35,653 bases of DNA, taken from positions 1-35,653 of the forward strand of contig JAIKYB010000011.1 of NCBI GenBank assembly GCA_024683675.1. Direction: 5' to 3'. Shown piece after piece: positions 1 through 7,423 of the stretch. The position numbers and the translations under genes were made by a program. This DNA is from Treponema sp. GTDB taxonomy: Bacteria > Spirochaetota > Spirochaetia > Treponematales > Treponemataceae. How positions within the stretch are numbered: the stretch's first letter is position 1; each line of letters opens with the position of its first letter. The notes beneath the pieces are model-generated. The model was not told the origin of the DNA. It saw only the letters and a program-made list of their open reading frames with translations, and searched no databases.

Positions 1-137
1 CCGACAACAACCACGTCTGCAGCATTAAAAAGCAGTTGTAGAAGACTTGAAAAAATCAGAGGAATAGAAAAGGCCAGCAATTTTGAAAAAAGCGGCCCCT
101 GTGTCATATCAATTTTATTTTTACTTAACCCTGGCAT
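1..137 (-). CDS. MATE family efflux transporter, N-terminal fragment
   Basis: This gene is not in the ORF track because it runs off the left edge. The minus strand from 137 reads MPGLSKNKIDMTQG, then a hydrophobic segment (LLAFSIPLIFSSLLQLLFNA) and ADVVVVG. The pattern of a short charged start, TxG, a first membrane helix, LLQxLFNAAD and VVVG is the typical N-terminus of multidrug and toxic compound extrusion transporters, which expel organic cations or drugs using a Na+ or H+ gradient. The ATG at 137 overlaps the TAA of the upstream 74-aa gene (TAATG), so translation is probably coupled. A second ATG at 107 is a possible alternative start. About 46 residues are visible of a family that is usually about 450 long. 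The family call is firm; the substrate is unknown. Confidence 0.85.
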   Translation of the reverse strand, partial: MPGLSKNKIDMTQGPLFSKLLAFSIPLIFSSLLQLLFNAADVVVV

Positions 138-361
138 TATATTATATCCAGCATATCCTTGAAGAAATGATTTTCAATTCGGGCATTATTCATAAGCTGA
201 CCGAAGGAATCGTAGGTCTCCTGCTCATAAAGTCTGCCAAAACGAATCAAAATAGAGCCGTCAGCAGCCTTATCATAAGTCATATTATAGACCTTACCCT
301 TATAGGTGAACTCAAAAGGCACTTGTGTTTCTATTTTGAAAATCAGTTCATCTTTTGTCAT
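137..361 (-). CDS. Small conserved-looking protein of unknown function (74 aa)
   Basis: I do not recognise this protein. It is soluble, mixed charged/hydrophobic and without a signal peptide. Its sequence (FTYKGKVYNMTYDKAADGS then ILIRFGRLYEQE) suggests a small beta-rich domain followed by a helix. I take it as real because its stop codon overlaps the start of the MATE gene (TAATG), which is the arrangement of a coupled operon. The competing plus-strand ORF over the same bases is low-complexity and has no homology I can see. No Shine-Dalgarno site precedes the ATG. A TAAAAT hexamer ends exactly 6 bases before it, so the mRNA may be leaderless, although the -35 region is poor. Confidence 0.65.
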   Translation of the reverse strand: MTKDELIFKIETQVPFEFTYKGKVYNMTYDKAADGSILIRFGRLYEQETYDSFGQLMNNARIENHFFKDMLDII

Positions 362-405
362 AACTGTATTTTATTAAAATTACCCTTTAATTGCTAGTCT
401 ATCCA

Positions 406-414
406 TGTTATAAT
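406..414 (+). promoter_or_regulatory. Extended -10 promoter of the moxR operon, leaderless start predicted
   Basis: TGTTATAAT is an extended -10 (TGn plus consensus TATAAT). It ends at 414, exactly 6 bases before the ATG at 421, so the expected +1 is the A of the ATG. No good -35 lies 16-18 bases upstream (TTTAAT at 386-391 at best), but extended -10 promoters tolerate that. No AGGAG-like site lies before the ATG. Confidence 0.6.
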
Positions 415-420
415 TTTGTT

Positions 421-1374
421 ATGTCAAAAATTAATGAAGTTTCATCTAAAATAAAAACATCAGTATCAGAAGTTTTCAAAGGCAATGAAGATTTAGTTGA
501 TATGATCCTTGCCTGTCTTTTTTCCGGCGGTCATGTTCTTTTAGAGGATGTACCGGGAACAGGAAAAACAGTTCTGGCAAAAGCCCTTGCAAAATCTACA
601 GGACTTCCCTTTTCACGAGTTCAGTGTACTCCAGACCTTATGCCTTCAGATGTAACAGGAAGCTCTGTCTGGCTGCCTTCAAGTCAGCAATTTGAATTCC
701 GTCCAGGACCTGTAATGTCTTCTATTGTGCTTGTAGATGAATTAAACCGTGCAACTCCAAGAACACAGTCAGCCCTGCTTGAATGTATGGCAGAAAAACA
801 GGTAAGTGTTGATGGTCAGGTTCACAAGCTTGAAAGTCCTTTTTTTGTAATTGCGACTCAAAATCCTGTTGAATCAGAAGGAACCTTCCCGCTTCCTGAA
901 GCTCAAAAAGACCGCTTTACAATGACTCTTTCTATGGGATATCCAAGTCAGGAAGATGAAGCCTCAATAATAACAGCCCAAAACTCCACAGTTCATCCTG
1001 TTGAAAAGGTGCAGGCTGTAGTTAGCCGGGAAGATATTTTAGAAAGTATGGAAGAAGCAGTATCCATTCATGTTGAAGAATCCGTACTTTCCTATTTACT
1101 TTCTCTGGTAAGGCAGACCCGCTCTGATTATCGAATTGCCGCAGGTGTTTCTCCTAGAGGTTCCATAGCTCTTTATAAAGCCTGTCAGGCTTACGCCGCA
1201 GTAAAAGGCAGAAGCTATGTTGTTCCGGAAGACATTAAACTTTTGGCACTACCTGTATTCCGCAATAGAATTATTCTAAACAGTGATTCTATACTAAAGG
1301 GCTATTCTTCAGAAAAGATACTTATGGAGCTGATTGAACAGATTCCTCTTCCAGCCTTTAGAGCTCATGTATAA
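421..1374 (+). CDS. MoxR-family AAA+ ATPase
   Basis: MoxR ATPases are cytoplasmic AAA+ chaperone-like proteins that act with von Willebrand-type or membrane partners encoded beside them. Visible motifs are Walker A (EDVPGTGKT, near residue 50), Walker B with its flank (IVLVDELNRA), the conserved TQSALLECMAE helix, sensor 1 (IATQNPVE) and the FPLPEAQKDRF segment. All are diagnostic of the MoxR subfamily, and the 317-aa length is normal. I start at ATG 421 and not at the TTG at 391, because the upstream part reads like promoter DNA (TGTTATAAT) and has no family similarity. The gene is first in an operon: DUF58 follows with no gap and the DUF4129-like gene overlaps that. No vWA (BatA/BatB) gene is present in this stretch, unlike many MoxR loci. 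Confidence 0.93.
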   Translation: MSKINEVSSKIKTSVSEVFKGNEDLVDMILACLFSGGHVLLEDVPGTGKTVLAKALAKSTGLPFSRVQCTPDLMPSDVTGSSVWLPSSQQFEFRPGPVMSSIVLVDELNRATPRTQSALLECMAEKQVSVDGQVHKLESPFFVIATQNPVESEGTFPLPEAQKDRFTMTLSMGYPSQEDEASIITAQNSTVHPVEKVQAVVSREDILESMEEAVSIHVEESVLSYLLSLVRQTRSDYRIAAGVSPRGSIALYKACQAYAAVKGRSYVVPEDIKLLALPVFRNRIILNSDSILKGYSSEKILMELIEQIPLPAFRAHV

Positions 1375-2478
1375 GTGGCAAGGAAAATGGTAAAAACTTC
1401 GTCCCTTGTACCGGCAGCCCTGGTCATAAGTGCAGCATTTACTTTGATTATCCCCTTCAGGCTTATCCAGTTTATAGGCTATTCTATATTTATTTTAATT
1501 TGCCTTACTTTTATATATGCAAAAATACTGGCAAAAAAAATAAAGGTAGACCGCCCTGTTTCTGAATTAAAACTGGCTTGTAAAGAGCATGTTATAATCA
1601 ACTTTACAATAAAAAACTATTCTATTTTTCCGGCCTTTATATGCTATTATTCGGATACAGCACCCTATCTCTACATTTTTCATAATGAAAATTCGGGAAT
1701 AATAACACTTCGCCCTCATGAAGCAAGACAGATAAAATACAAAATATCTACTCAAGACAGAGGGCTTTATCCAGTAGGCCCGGTCAAGATTCATACCTCA
1801 GATCCTCTTGGACTCTTTCAGATAGAACTTGAACTTCCATGCGAATTAAAAATAACTGTACGTCCGGCAAGAATTAAACTTTCCACACTAACCTATCCGG
1901 GCTTTCCTCAGGGAGCTCTAAAGATTCACAATCCAATTTACGAAGACATAACCATGAGACGTTCTGTTCGGGAATATGTAAATGGTGATGAAGTAAAGCG
2001 GATTAACTGGAGACTTTCTGCAAAATTCGACAGACTTTTTACAAATCAATATGAAGAATCCTATGACGCTCCATTTTTTGTATTCTTAAATCTTGCAGAA
2101 GAGGATTATGATTTTAGAAACCGTTCTTATCATTCCGAAAAGGCTATTGAAATAGCAGCTTCCATTGTCGAAGCCTCCAGAGTAAAGAAACAGCGTTGCG
2201 GCTTTGCAGCTTACGGAAGCGACTTCCCTTACTTAAAACCAGCCGCAAACCAGGCAGATGTTATTCTGGATCTTCTGTCTCTTATAAAAACAGTGCCTGG
2301 AAAACTTCCCTATAATCCTGAAGCAAAATTCCGCCACCAACTGCCAGCAGGAACAATGCTTTTTGTAATTGGGCCCCGTGAAGTTGAAAACTACTTCCTG
2401 AAGATTGAAGCAGATAAAGAAGAACTTGATACACATAAGCTGAAAATTGAACGCAAGAAGGCTGTAAATGGATTATAA
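1375..2478 (+). CDS. DUF58 domain protein (MoxR partner), membrane anchored
   Basis: There are two hydrophobic segments at the N-terminus (about residues 10-50), then a soluble region. The DUF58 signature REYVNGDEVKRINWRLSAK lies near residue 200, followed by a vWA-like half. DUF58 proteins are standard partners of MoxR ATPases, and their biochemical role is poorly defined. The track uses GTG 1375, directly after the moxR TAA. An in-frame ATG at 1387 is the alternative, and AAGGA just before it is too close to be a clear ribosome site. The last 11 bases overlap the next gene, so the operon is tightly coupled. The family call is sure; the start is uncertain by 4 codons. Confidence 0.9.
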   Translation: MARKMVKTSSLVPAALVISAAFTLIIPFRLIQFIGYSIFILICLTFIYAKILAKKIKVDRPVSELKLACKEHVIINFTIKNYSIFPAFICYYSDTAPYLYIFHNENSGIITLRPHEARQIKYKISTQDRGLYPVGPVKIHTSDPLGLFQIELELPCELKITVRPARIKLSTLTYPGFPQGALKIHNPIYEDITMRRSVREYVNGDEVKRINWRLSAKFDRLFTNQYEESYDAPFFVFLNLAEEDYDFRNRSYHSEKAIEIAASIVEASRVKKQRCGFAAYGSDFPYLKPAANQADVILDLLSLIKTVPGKLPYNPEAKFRHQLPAGTMLFVIGPREVENYFLKIEADKEELDTHKLKIERKKAVNGL

Positions 2479-3949
2479 ATCAATCAGAATGATAGAACGC
2501 TTTGTTCTAACAACACTTGCAACAAGCTTTATAATTATCCTCCTTTTTATAATCAACAAAATAATGCTTTCAGAAGAGATTTTAGATTTTGTTCTGGTAA
2601 ATTATTATGTTTACGGCACTATAATTGTAAGCGGGTTTATTTTTTCTTCTGCCCAGGATTTCTTTATAACAACAAAAAGCAGACTGGGAGCTCATATTGC
2701 CATACTTTTTTTCTGTATTATTGCAATGCTGGTTTTAAGCTTTATGCTGCAGCAGTACGATGCCCCTTATTCACTCATTCCCGGCATGATTACTCTTTAT
2801 ATAATTATTGCCTATCTGAATAATTTCTTTCTCTATCACGATGTTTTTTTGGAAGCTATTGACGGCATGAAAGGTGAAGAGCTTAGGACTTACCTCTTTC
2901 ACAATAATATGGTTGCCGGCGATTTTGGACAATGGCTTAAAAAGCTGCAGGGCCTGCTTTTTGCTCTGGGCTTTATAATTTTTACAGCAATACTAGGTGC
3001 AAAGCTGTCAGGAGTAAGCTTTAATCCTCTTATAATCGCTTTTATACTAACTTTTTATATTTCTATTTTCCTTACCTTTATGCTTATAGGACTTTACAAC
3101 AAAGAAGTTTTTTATGCCTTTCTTGGTTTTGATACAATTATTAAAGGCAGAAACAAAATGTTCAGATATTCTGCCATAATTCTTTTAATATGCTCCCTGC
3201 TTGCAATTGCAGTTTCAACAAATAAAGCTTTAATTAAAATTAAACCAGTTGAAGAAAAGCTTCCGGAAACAGTAAAGATTGAAAATCCGGAATTTCAGCT
3301 TCCGGAAACTGAAATTTCGACCTTTGATTTGGGAGAACGTTTTACAGATAGAGAAGAACCAAAAATCAATATGAGTTTCTTCTGGTACATTCTGGATAAA
3401 ATAGCAAAGGTTGTGATTGTACTTGGAATTGCTTTGCTTCTTGCTTATGGCCTCTACCGCCTGATTACGAGTGGAAGCATAAGGCACTTTTTTGCAGCAG
3501 GCCTTCTGGGACAGTTTTTCAGCCAACTCTTTGATGATTTAAAGAATTTCTTTAAAATCCTCTTTCATTTTAATTTTGAAAAATCTCAGGCTTATGCTAC
3601 AGTCCAGTCCCGCTCTTTTAAGGCAGCCATGCAGGATTTCCTTAAAAAATCTAAAAAGAGCAAGGCTAAAAAAAATGAAATTGACAGGCTTACAAAGCTC
3701 TTTATGTCTTTAATTGACTGGGGCAGCAGACGTCATCTTGAATACAAGGTAACCATGGCTCCGGCAGAATATACTGCCCTGGTAAAAAGCTATTTTGACT
3801 CTCATGACCGCTCCAATCATTCACTTTTTGCACAAAAAGCAGGTGATTTATTTGAAAAAGCCTTGTATGATAGGGATATTCTTTCTGAAAATGAAGAAGC
3901 TGATTTTACAAATGCAGTAAAATCGATAGTATCTTATACAATTCAGTGA
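2468..3949 (+). CDS. Polytopic membrane protein with C-terminal DUF4129-like domain
   Basis: The 493-aa protein has about six or seven N-terminal membrane helices (within residues 10-260), a linker, another helix near 325-345 and a charged cytoplasmic tail. The tail (RRHLEYKVTMAPAEYTALV then AGDLFEKALYDRD) resembles the DUF4129 domain at the end of TgpA-type transglutaminase-like membrane proteins, which commonly sit beside moxR and DUF58 genes. I see no transglutaminase core: no Cys-His-Asp arrangement lies between the helix blocks, and the protein is short for TgpA. It may therefore be a catalytically empty scaffold version. It overlaps the DUF58 gene by 11 bases and the ATP-grasp gene begins 6 bases after it. 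The position in the module is firm and the domain call moderate. Confidence 0.7.
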   Translation: MDYKSIRMIERFVLTTLATSFIIILLFIINKIMLSEEILDFVLVNYYVYGTIIVSGFIFSSAQDFFITTKSRLGAHIAILFFCIIAMLVLSFMLQQYDAPYSLIPGMITLYIIIAYLNNFFLYHDVFLEAIDGMKGEELRTYLFHNNMVAGDFGQWLKKLQGLLFALGFIIFTAILGAKLSGVSFNPLIIAFILTFYISIFLTFMLIGLYNKEVFYAFLGFDTIIKGRNKMFRYSAIILLICSLLAIAVSTNKALIKIKPVEEKLPETVKIENPEFQLPETEISTFDLGERFTDREEPKINMSFFWYILDKIAKVVIVLGIALLLAYGLYRLITSGSIRHFFAAGLLGQFFSQLFDDLKNFFKILFHFNFEKSQAYATVQSRSFKAAMQDFLKKSKKSKAKKNEIDRLTKLFMSLIDWGSRRHLEYKVTMAPAEYTALVKSYFDSHDRSNHSLFAQKAGDLFEKALYDRDILSENEEADFTNAVKSIVSYTIQ

Positions 3950-3955
3950 TTTAAA

Positions 3956-5239
3956 ATGAAAATTGTCTTTTATAGTACAAATACAAATACCTTTGATGAA
4001 AAGACCTTTCTGATTTCTCTATTGCCTTCAAACGATAAAGTTTTCTGTGATTTTATAGAAGAGCATCCCCAGAATCAATTTATCTGTATAAGTCAAAAGC
4101 CTGCTATCTTTATGCCGGAATCTAAAAGCCTGATTTTAGACCAGGGAAAAGACAGCACAGAAGTTGCTGAAAAAATCATAGAATATAAGCCGGATATTGC
4201 AATTGCCCTTTCCTTCTGGACTGATCCTTATGACTGGCTTTCTATTAGTGATGCTCTTGTTGCCGAAAAACTGTCTGAAAAAGGAATTACAACAATCTGC
4301 AATCCTCTGGAAAGCAGCCTTATTTCTTTTGATAAAAACCGAACCCGCTCATTTTTCCTGGAAAACAATATTTCTCATCCTAAATCTATATTTGTAGATC
4401 ATGACCTTTATTTTTGTGCAGGAAGCAATAAAGAAGTTTTACGTAATGTATACCGTCAAAGCCTGGTCAGCCAAATCAAAAAGCTGAAGCTGCCTTTAAT
4501 CATAAAGGATACTACAGGACTAAGCTCTTATGGAATGACTGTAGTACACACCTACCCGGAAGCTATAGGTTATTTAAACTCAAAAAGAAATAACTCAAAT
4601 AGACTTGTGGAAGAATATATTGAAGGTCGTCAGTTTGGGCTTGAAATTTATGGTATGCCCGGAGCCTATCAGATTCTGCCTCCTTTTGAATTCAGCATAA
4701 ATCAGTATGGAATTACAAGTCCAAAGCAAAGTATAAAATACGGTCCGGTATCAGGACTTTTAGACCAAAACTTTGAAAAGGATTTAATAAGGCTTGCAGA
4801 AAAAATGAAGCTATGCGGTTCTGCCCAAATTGATTTAGTGCTGGATAAAAATGGCAGTTGGCATATTATCGAAGTAAATCCCAGACTAAGCGGCATGTCT
4901 TATACTTACGCCGCTGCCACTGGGCTTTCAATTTATGAAATGCTTTACCGAGCCTGTATTGAAAAAAAGGCACTTCCAGAGCTTCAAAATAATGTAATGA
5001 GCCTTAAGCTTCCTATTTTAACTCAGGAAAAAATGCAGGAAATAAAGAAAATTGAAGGTATTGTTCTACTAAACCAGACTAACGATTTAGCAGCAAAGCA
5101 AGAGCGGGAAAAAGGCTTTTGTGAATGTATTATTTCCTGTCAGAATAAAAAGCTTTTACAAGAAAGTCTGTCAAAACTTAAAGAAAGCTTCCCTCAGGAC
5201 CCGATTCTTCTTGCAGCCCAGAAAATTCTTAAATTATAA
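3956..5239 (+). CDS. ATP-grasp ligase, D-Ala-D-Ala ligase-like
   Basis: ATP-grasp enzymes join a carboxylate, activated as an acyl-phosphate, to an amine or thiol. The N-terminal third is a Rossmann-like preATP-grasp region. The centre has PLIIKDTTGLSSYGMTVV (ATP-binding lysine and flexible loop), RLVEEYIEGRQFGLEIYG, and the metal- and phosphate-binding end SAQIDLVLD...WHIIEVNPRLSGMS. At 427 aa it is longer than a typical Ddl (about 350) because of a C-terminal extension. The substrate cannot be read from the sequence; peptide or cell-wall precursor ligation is possible. It follows the MoxR module by 6 bases and probably shares its transcript. Its stop overlaps the convergent DUF5718-like gene by 6 bp, with no terminator between them. 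Confidence 0.8.
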   Translation: MKIVFYSTNTNTFDEKTFLISLLPSNDKVFCDFIEEHPQNQFICISQKPAIFMPESKSLILDQGKDSTEVAEKIIEYKPDIAIALSFWTDPYDWLSISDALVAEKLSEKGITTICNPLESSLISFDKNRTRSFFLENNISHPKSIFVDHDLYFCAGSNKEVLRNVYRQSLVSQIKKLKLPLIIKDTTGLSSYGMTVVHTYPEAIGYLNSKRNNSNRLVEEYIEGRQFGLEIYGMPGAYQILPPFEFSINQYGITSPKQSIKYGPVSGLLDQNFEKDLIRLAEKMKLCGSAQIDLVLDKNGSWHIIEVNPRLSGMSYTYAAATGLSIYEMLYRACIEKKALPELQNNVMSLKLPILTQEKMQEIKKIEGIVLLNQTNDLAAKQEREKGFCECIISCQNKKLLQESLSKLKESFPQDPILLAAQKILKL

Positions 5240-6100
5240 AATCACACTTTGAATAAGAGCAGAAATCTCGGGATCTGAAAAATCTTCTTTTGCGGCAAGT
5301 TCTTTTATTTCCTCCGGGCTATATTTTGACTCAGGATAAAGCAAAACTAAAGCCTTATCTCCATTCTGAAGGAAGTTACTTTCACCCCAGGAGCTATAGC
5401 GGGTTGCTCCTATTGAAACCATTATTTGAGAAGGACAGCCGGCTTCAATAAGATAAGAATGTATATCTTCGGCAGGACCTTCATTTTTCTGGCCATTAAA
5501 TTTTTCAAGCATCCAGTCTATAAGCTTTGTGTAAATGTAAGAGTAGTCTCTAACAGCTGAGTTTTCACCATAATCATAAAGCTTTTCATTTCTAATTAAA
5601 AAGCTTGCGATACGGTAATTATCCAGCAGACAGCCCTTTTCAAAGTAATCGAGCTTTATTTGATTTTGAGAAAAACCCTTGCTGCAGGCTCCCCAATTTT
5701 TCTTTTCACTGATTTTTTTAGCACCAGGTTTTCTTATAGAACAGTCGTTTGAAGCTCCAAAAGAAAGTGGAGAAAGTTCTACAAGTTTGTCATCCTCATA
5801 TTTTGCATTAAAAATTATGGCACATTCAGGTTCAATCTGAAGCTTTTCTTCTCCTGCCGGAAAAATAATTTCATTAAAACTAAATGGAAATTTCTTTAAA
5901 AAAGCCGGAGTTTGACTTTGTTCAGAAGAAAGTTCATTTTTTGATGGTATATAGGTTGGAAAAATAGCCTTAGGAGCGTTTACTTCCTTGGTCTTAACAT
6001 TTGCAAAATCGATTGCTTCGCCTGCCTGCTCCAGGTGGCCTGTAAAGTTTCCGGCAACTCCAAAGCAGGGAATATCATTTCTAGTGTAAAAATCTATCAT
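5234..6100 (-). CDS. DUF5718-like protein, possible distant FAH-fold protein
   Basis: The N-terminus carries GVAGNFTGHLEQAGEA, which I associate from memory with the uncharacterised DUF5718 family. The middle (EPECAIIFNA, then SFGASNDCSIR, then WGACSKGFSQNQ) follows the layout of fumarylacetoacetate-hydrolase enzymes: an acidic metal-ligand strand, a GYTxANDVSxRD-like strand and a W..GKSFD-like loop. The relation to FAH is my inference and no activity should be assumed. The protein is 288 aa and soluble. The gene starts one base after the FemAB stop, with AAGGGAAG inside the end of femAB as a ribosome site, so the two form an operon. The 3' end overlaps the convergent ATP-grasp gene by 6 bp. 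Confidence 0.7.
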   Translation of the reverse strand: MIDFYTRNDIPCFGVAGNFTGHLEQAGEAIDFANVKTKEVNAPKAIFPTYIPSKNELSSEQSQTPAFLKKFPFSFNEIIFPAGEEKLQIEPECAIIFNAKYEDDKLVELSPLSFGASNDCSIRKPGAKKISEKKNWGACSKGFSQNQIKLDYFEKGCLLDNYRIASFLIRNEKLYDYGENSAVRDYSYIYTKLIDWMLEKFNGQKNEGPAEDIHSYLIEAGCPSQIMVSIGATRYSSWGESNFLQNGDKALVLLYPESKYSPEEIKELAAKEDFSDPEISALIQSVIL

Positions 6101-6101
6101 C

Positions 6102-7382
6102 TTATCTTCCCTTAAGCTTTTTAATTACCTTTTTATACCAGAAGGCTCTGGCCTTTTCTGCAAAAGAATACAGGCTATAAATTGATTTAAGAGGACGATC
6201 CCAGCTTCCACTTCTATGAATAATTTTACCGCCAAAATTAGCCTTAAACATATAAAGTCCGTGCATAGGATGCTTTTCATCCTTACCTTCAGGAGGCATT
6301 CCGTACAAGTCATAATAAGAGCTTCCATAAGCCTTTGCATCCCGCATGGCTGTCCACTGCAAAAGATGATTTGGCATAAGATTTCGCTTATTATTACTGC
6401 TGGCTCCATAAAGATAAATTGCTTCATCATGACTGAAAAGCACCATAATAGAAGCAATTTCATCCTCTTCATGCTCTGCAATATAAAGTCTGATTAAAGG
6501 AACATCTAAGTTTTTTTCTCTAAGAGCGGCAGAGCCCATAATTAAATCCTGATAATATTCCTTTGAATGGGAAGAATTACCATCACGTGCATTTGTTTCC
6601 TTAGTAAGTTTATAGAAGATGTCTATTTTTTCAGACAAATCTACAGAATCACCTTCATATTTTTTTACAATTACACCTTTCTTTTGGCTTAATCTGATAT
6701 TATAGCGCCATTTCTGGTGCATTCTTGCAAGTATTTCCTCTTCAGAAGCAGTTAAATCAACAAGACTGGTGTCCGGAGGCTGAATATCTACCTTATTTTT
6801 GCGGATTTTTAATCTATCTGCATAAGCAACAGTTTTTACCCCAAAATTGAACATATCACGGTCTTCTACAGAACTGAAATCTACATCAGGGTCAAAACGG
6901 ATAACAATTGTATTTTTAGGAAGGTATGGCTTAAGAGCAAGAGCAAGCTCTTCCATAAGATGAGTAAATTCAATGGTTTGAGTTTCTGGAGTTATAATTT
7001 CCTGATTAATTACTGCAGTCTGCCCTGCGCTATTATCTTCAAAAGCCTGATCCAGAACTTCTTCTGGAGTACATTCATAAGGAAGTTCAGGCATCAAAGG
7101 AATATAAGCAATACTAAAGAGCCCCTTTGCAAAGCTTCTGTTTAGAACTGCAAGTTCAAATTTTTTATGAAGAGCTTTTACTCCTTCGGCACCAGAGCCG
7201 GAATTTTCTGATTTATCACAGGCAGAAGAGGTATCCTGTCCTTCTAATTTACAATCTATTTCAAAACGACGGTATTCCCAACCATGACGACTTTTAAATT
7301 CACACCAAAAAGGAGTTTGTAAAAAGGAACCATTATTAGGCTTTTCTGATTTGTCGATTTTTTTGATTTCAAAGTTAAACAT
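6102..7382 (-). CDS. FemAB-family peptidyltransferase-like protein (lipid II interpeptide-bridge type)
   Basis: FemA/B/X proteins transfer amino acids from aminoacyl-tRNA to the peptidoglycan stem peptide. Features seen are SFLQTPFWCEFK at the N-terminus, MHQKWRYNIRLSQKKGV in the middle (the conserved K.R..IR.A.K-like motif), IYLYGASSNN with NHLLQWTAMRDAK, and the C-terminal YDLYGMPP...GLYMFKANFGG block followed by GSWDRPL. These are the two GNAT-like halves of the family. At 426 aa it is slightly long because of an N-terminal insert rich in Ser, Gly and Glu (near residues 50-65). The donor amino acid is unknown. The start ATG lacks a Shine-Dalgarno site but sits 6 bases behind a clear promoter, so the mRNA is probably leaderless. 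The DUF5718-like gene follows in the operon. Confidence 0.88.
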   Translation of the reverse strand: MFNFEIKKIDKSEKPNNGSFLQTPFWCEFKSRHGWEYRRFEIDCKLEGQDTSSACDKSENSGSGAEGVKALHKKFELAVLNRSFAKGLFSIAYIPLMPELPYECTPEEVLDQAFEDNSAGQTAVINQEIITPETQTIEFTHLMEELALALKPYLPKNTIVIRFDPDVDFSSVEDRDMFNFGVKTVAYADRLKIRKNKVDIQPPDTSLVDLTASEEEILARMHQKWRYNIRLSQKKGVIVKKYEGDSVDLSEKIDIFYKLTKETNARDGNSSHSKEYYQDLIMGSAALREKNLDVPLIRLYIAEHEEDEIASIMVLFSHDEAIYLYGASSNNKRNLMPNHLLQWTAMRDAKAYGSSYYDLYGMPPEGKDEKHPMHGLYMFKANFGGKIIHRSGSWDRPLKSIYSLYSFAEKARAFWYKKVIKKLKGR

Positions 7383-7388
7383 AAAGAA

Positions 7389-7417
7389 AGTATAACATCT
7401 TTATAAGAATGTTACAA
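7389..7417 (-). promoter_or_regulatory. Promoter of the femAB operon, leaderless start predicted
   Basis: On the minus strand TTGTAA (7417-7412), a 17-base spacer ending in TGT, then TATACT (7394-7389). Six bases (TTCTTT) separate the -10 from the ATG at 7382. Transcription should therefore begin on or next to the start codon. No Shine-Dalgarno sequence is visible. Confidence 0.65.
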
Positions 7418-7423
7418 ACAGGC

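Noticed and set aside
83-397. Plus-strand 104-aa ORF
   Set aside because: It overlaps the minus-strand 74-aa gene and the start of the MATE gene. Those two are linked by TAATG and the MATE sequence is recognisable, so this ORF is a shadow.
3956-7382. ATP-grasp plus FemAB as one peptide-synthesis operon
   Set aside because: The genes are convergent, not co-directional, so shared transcription is excluded and a joint pathway would be speculation.
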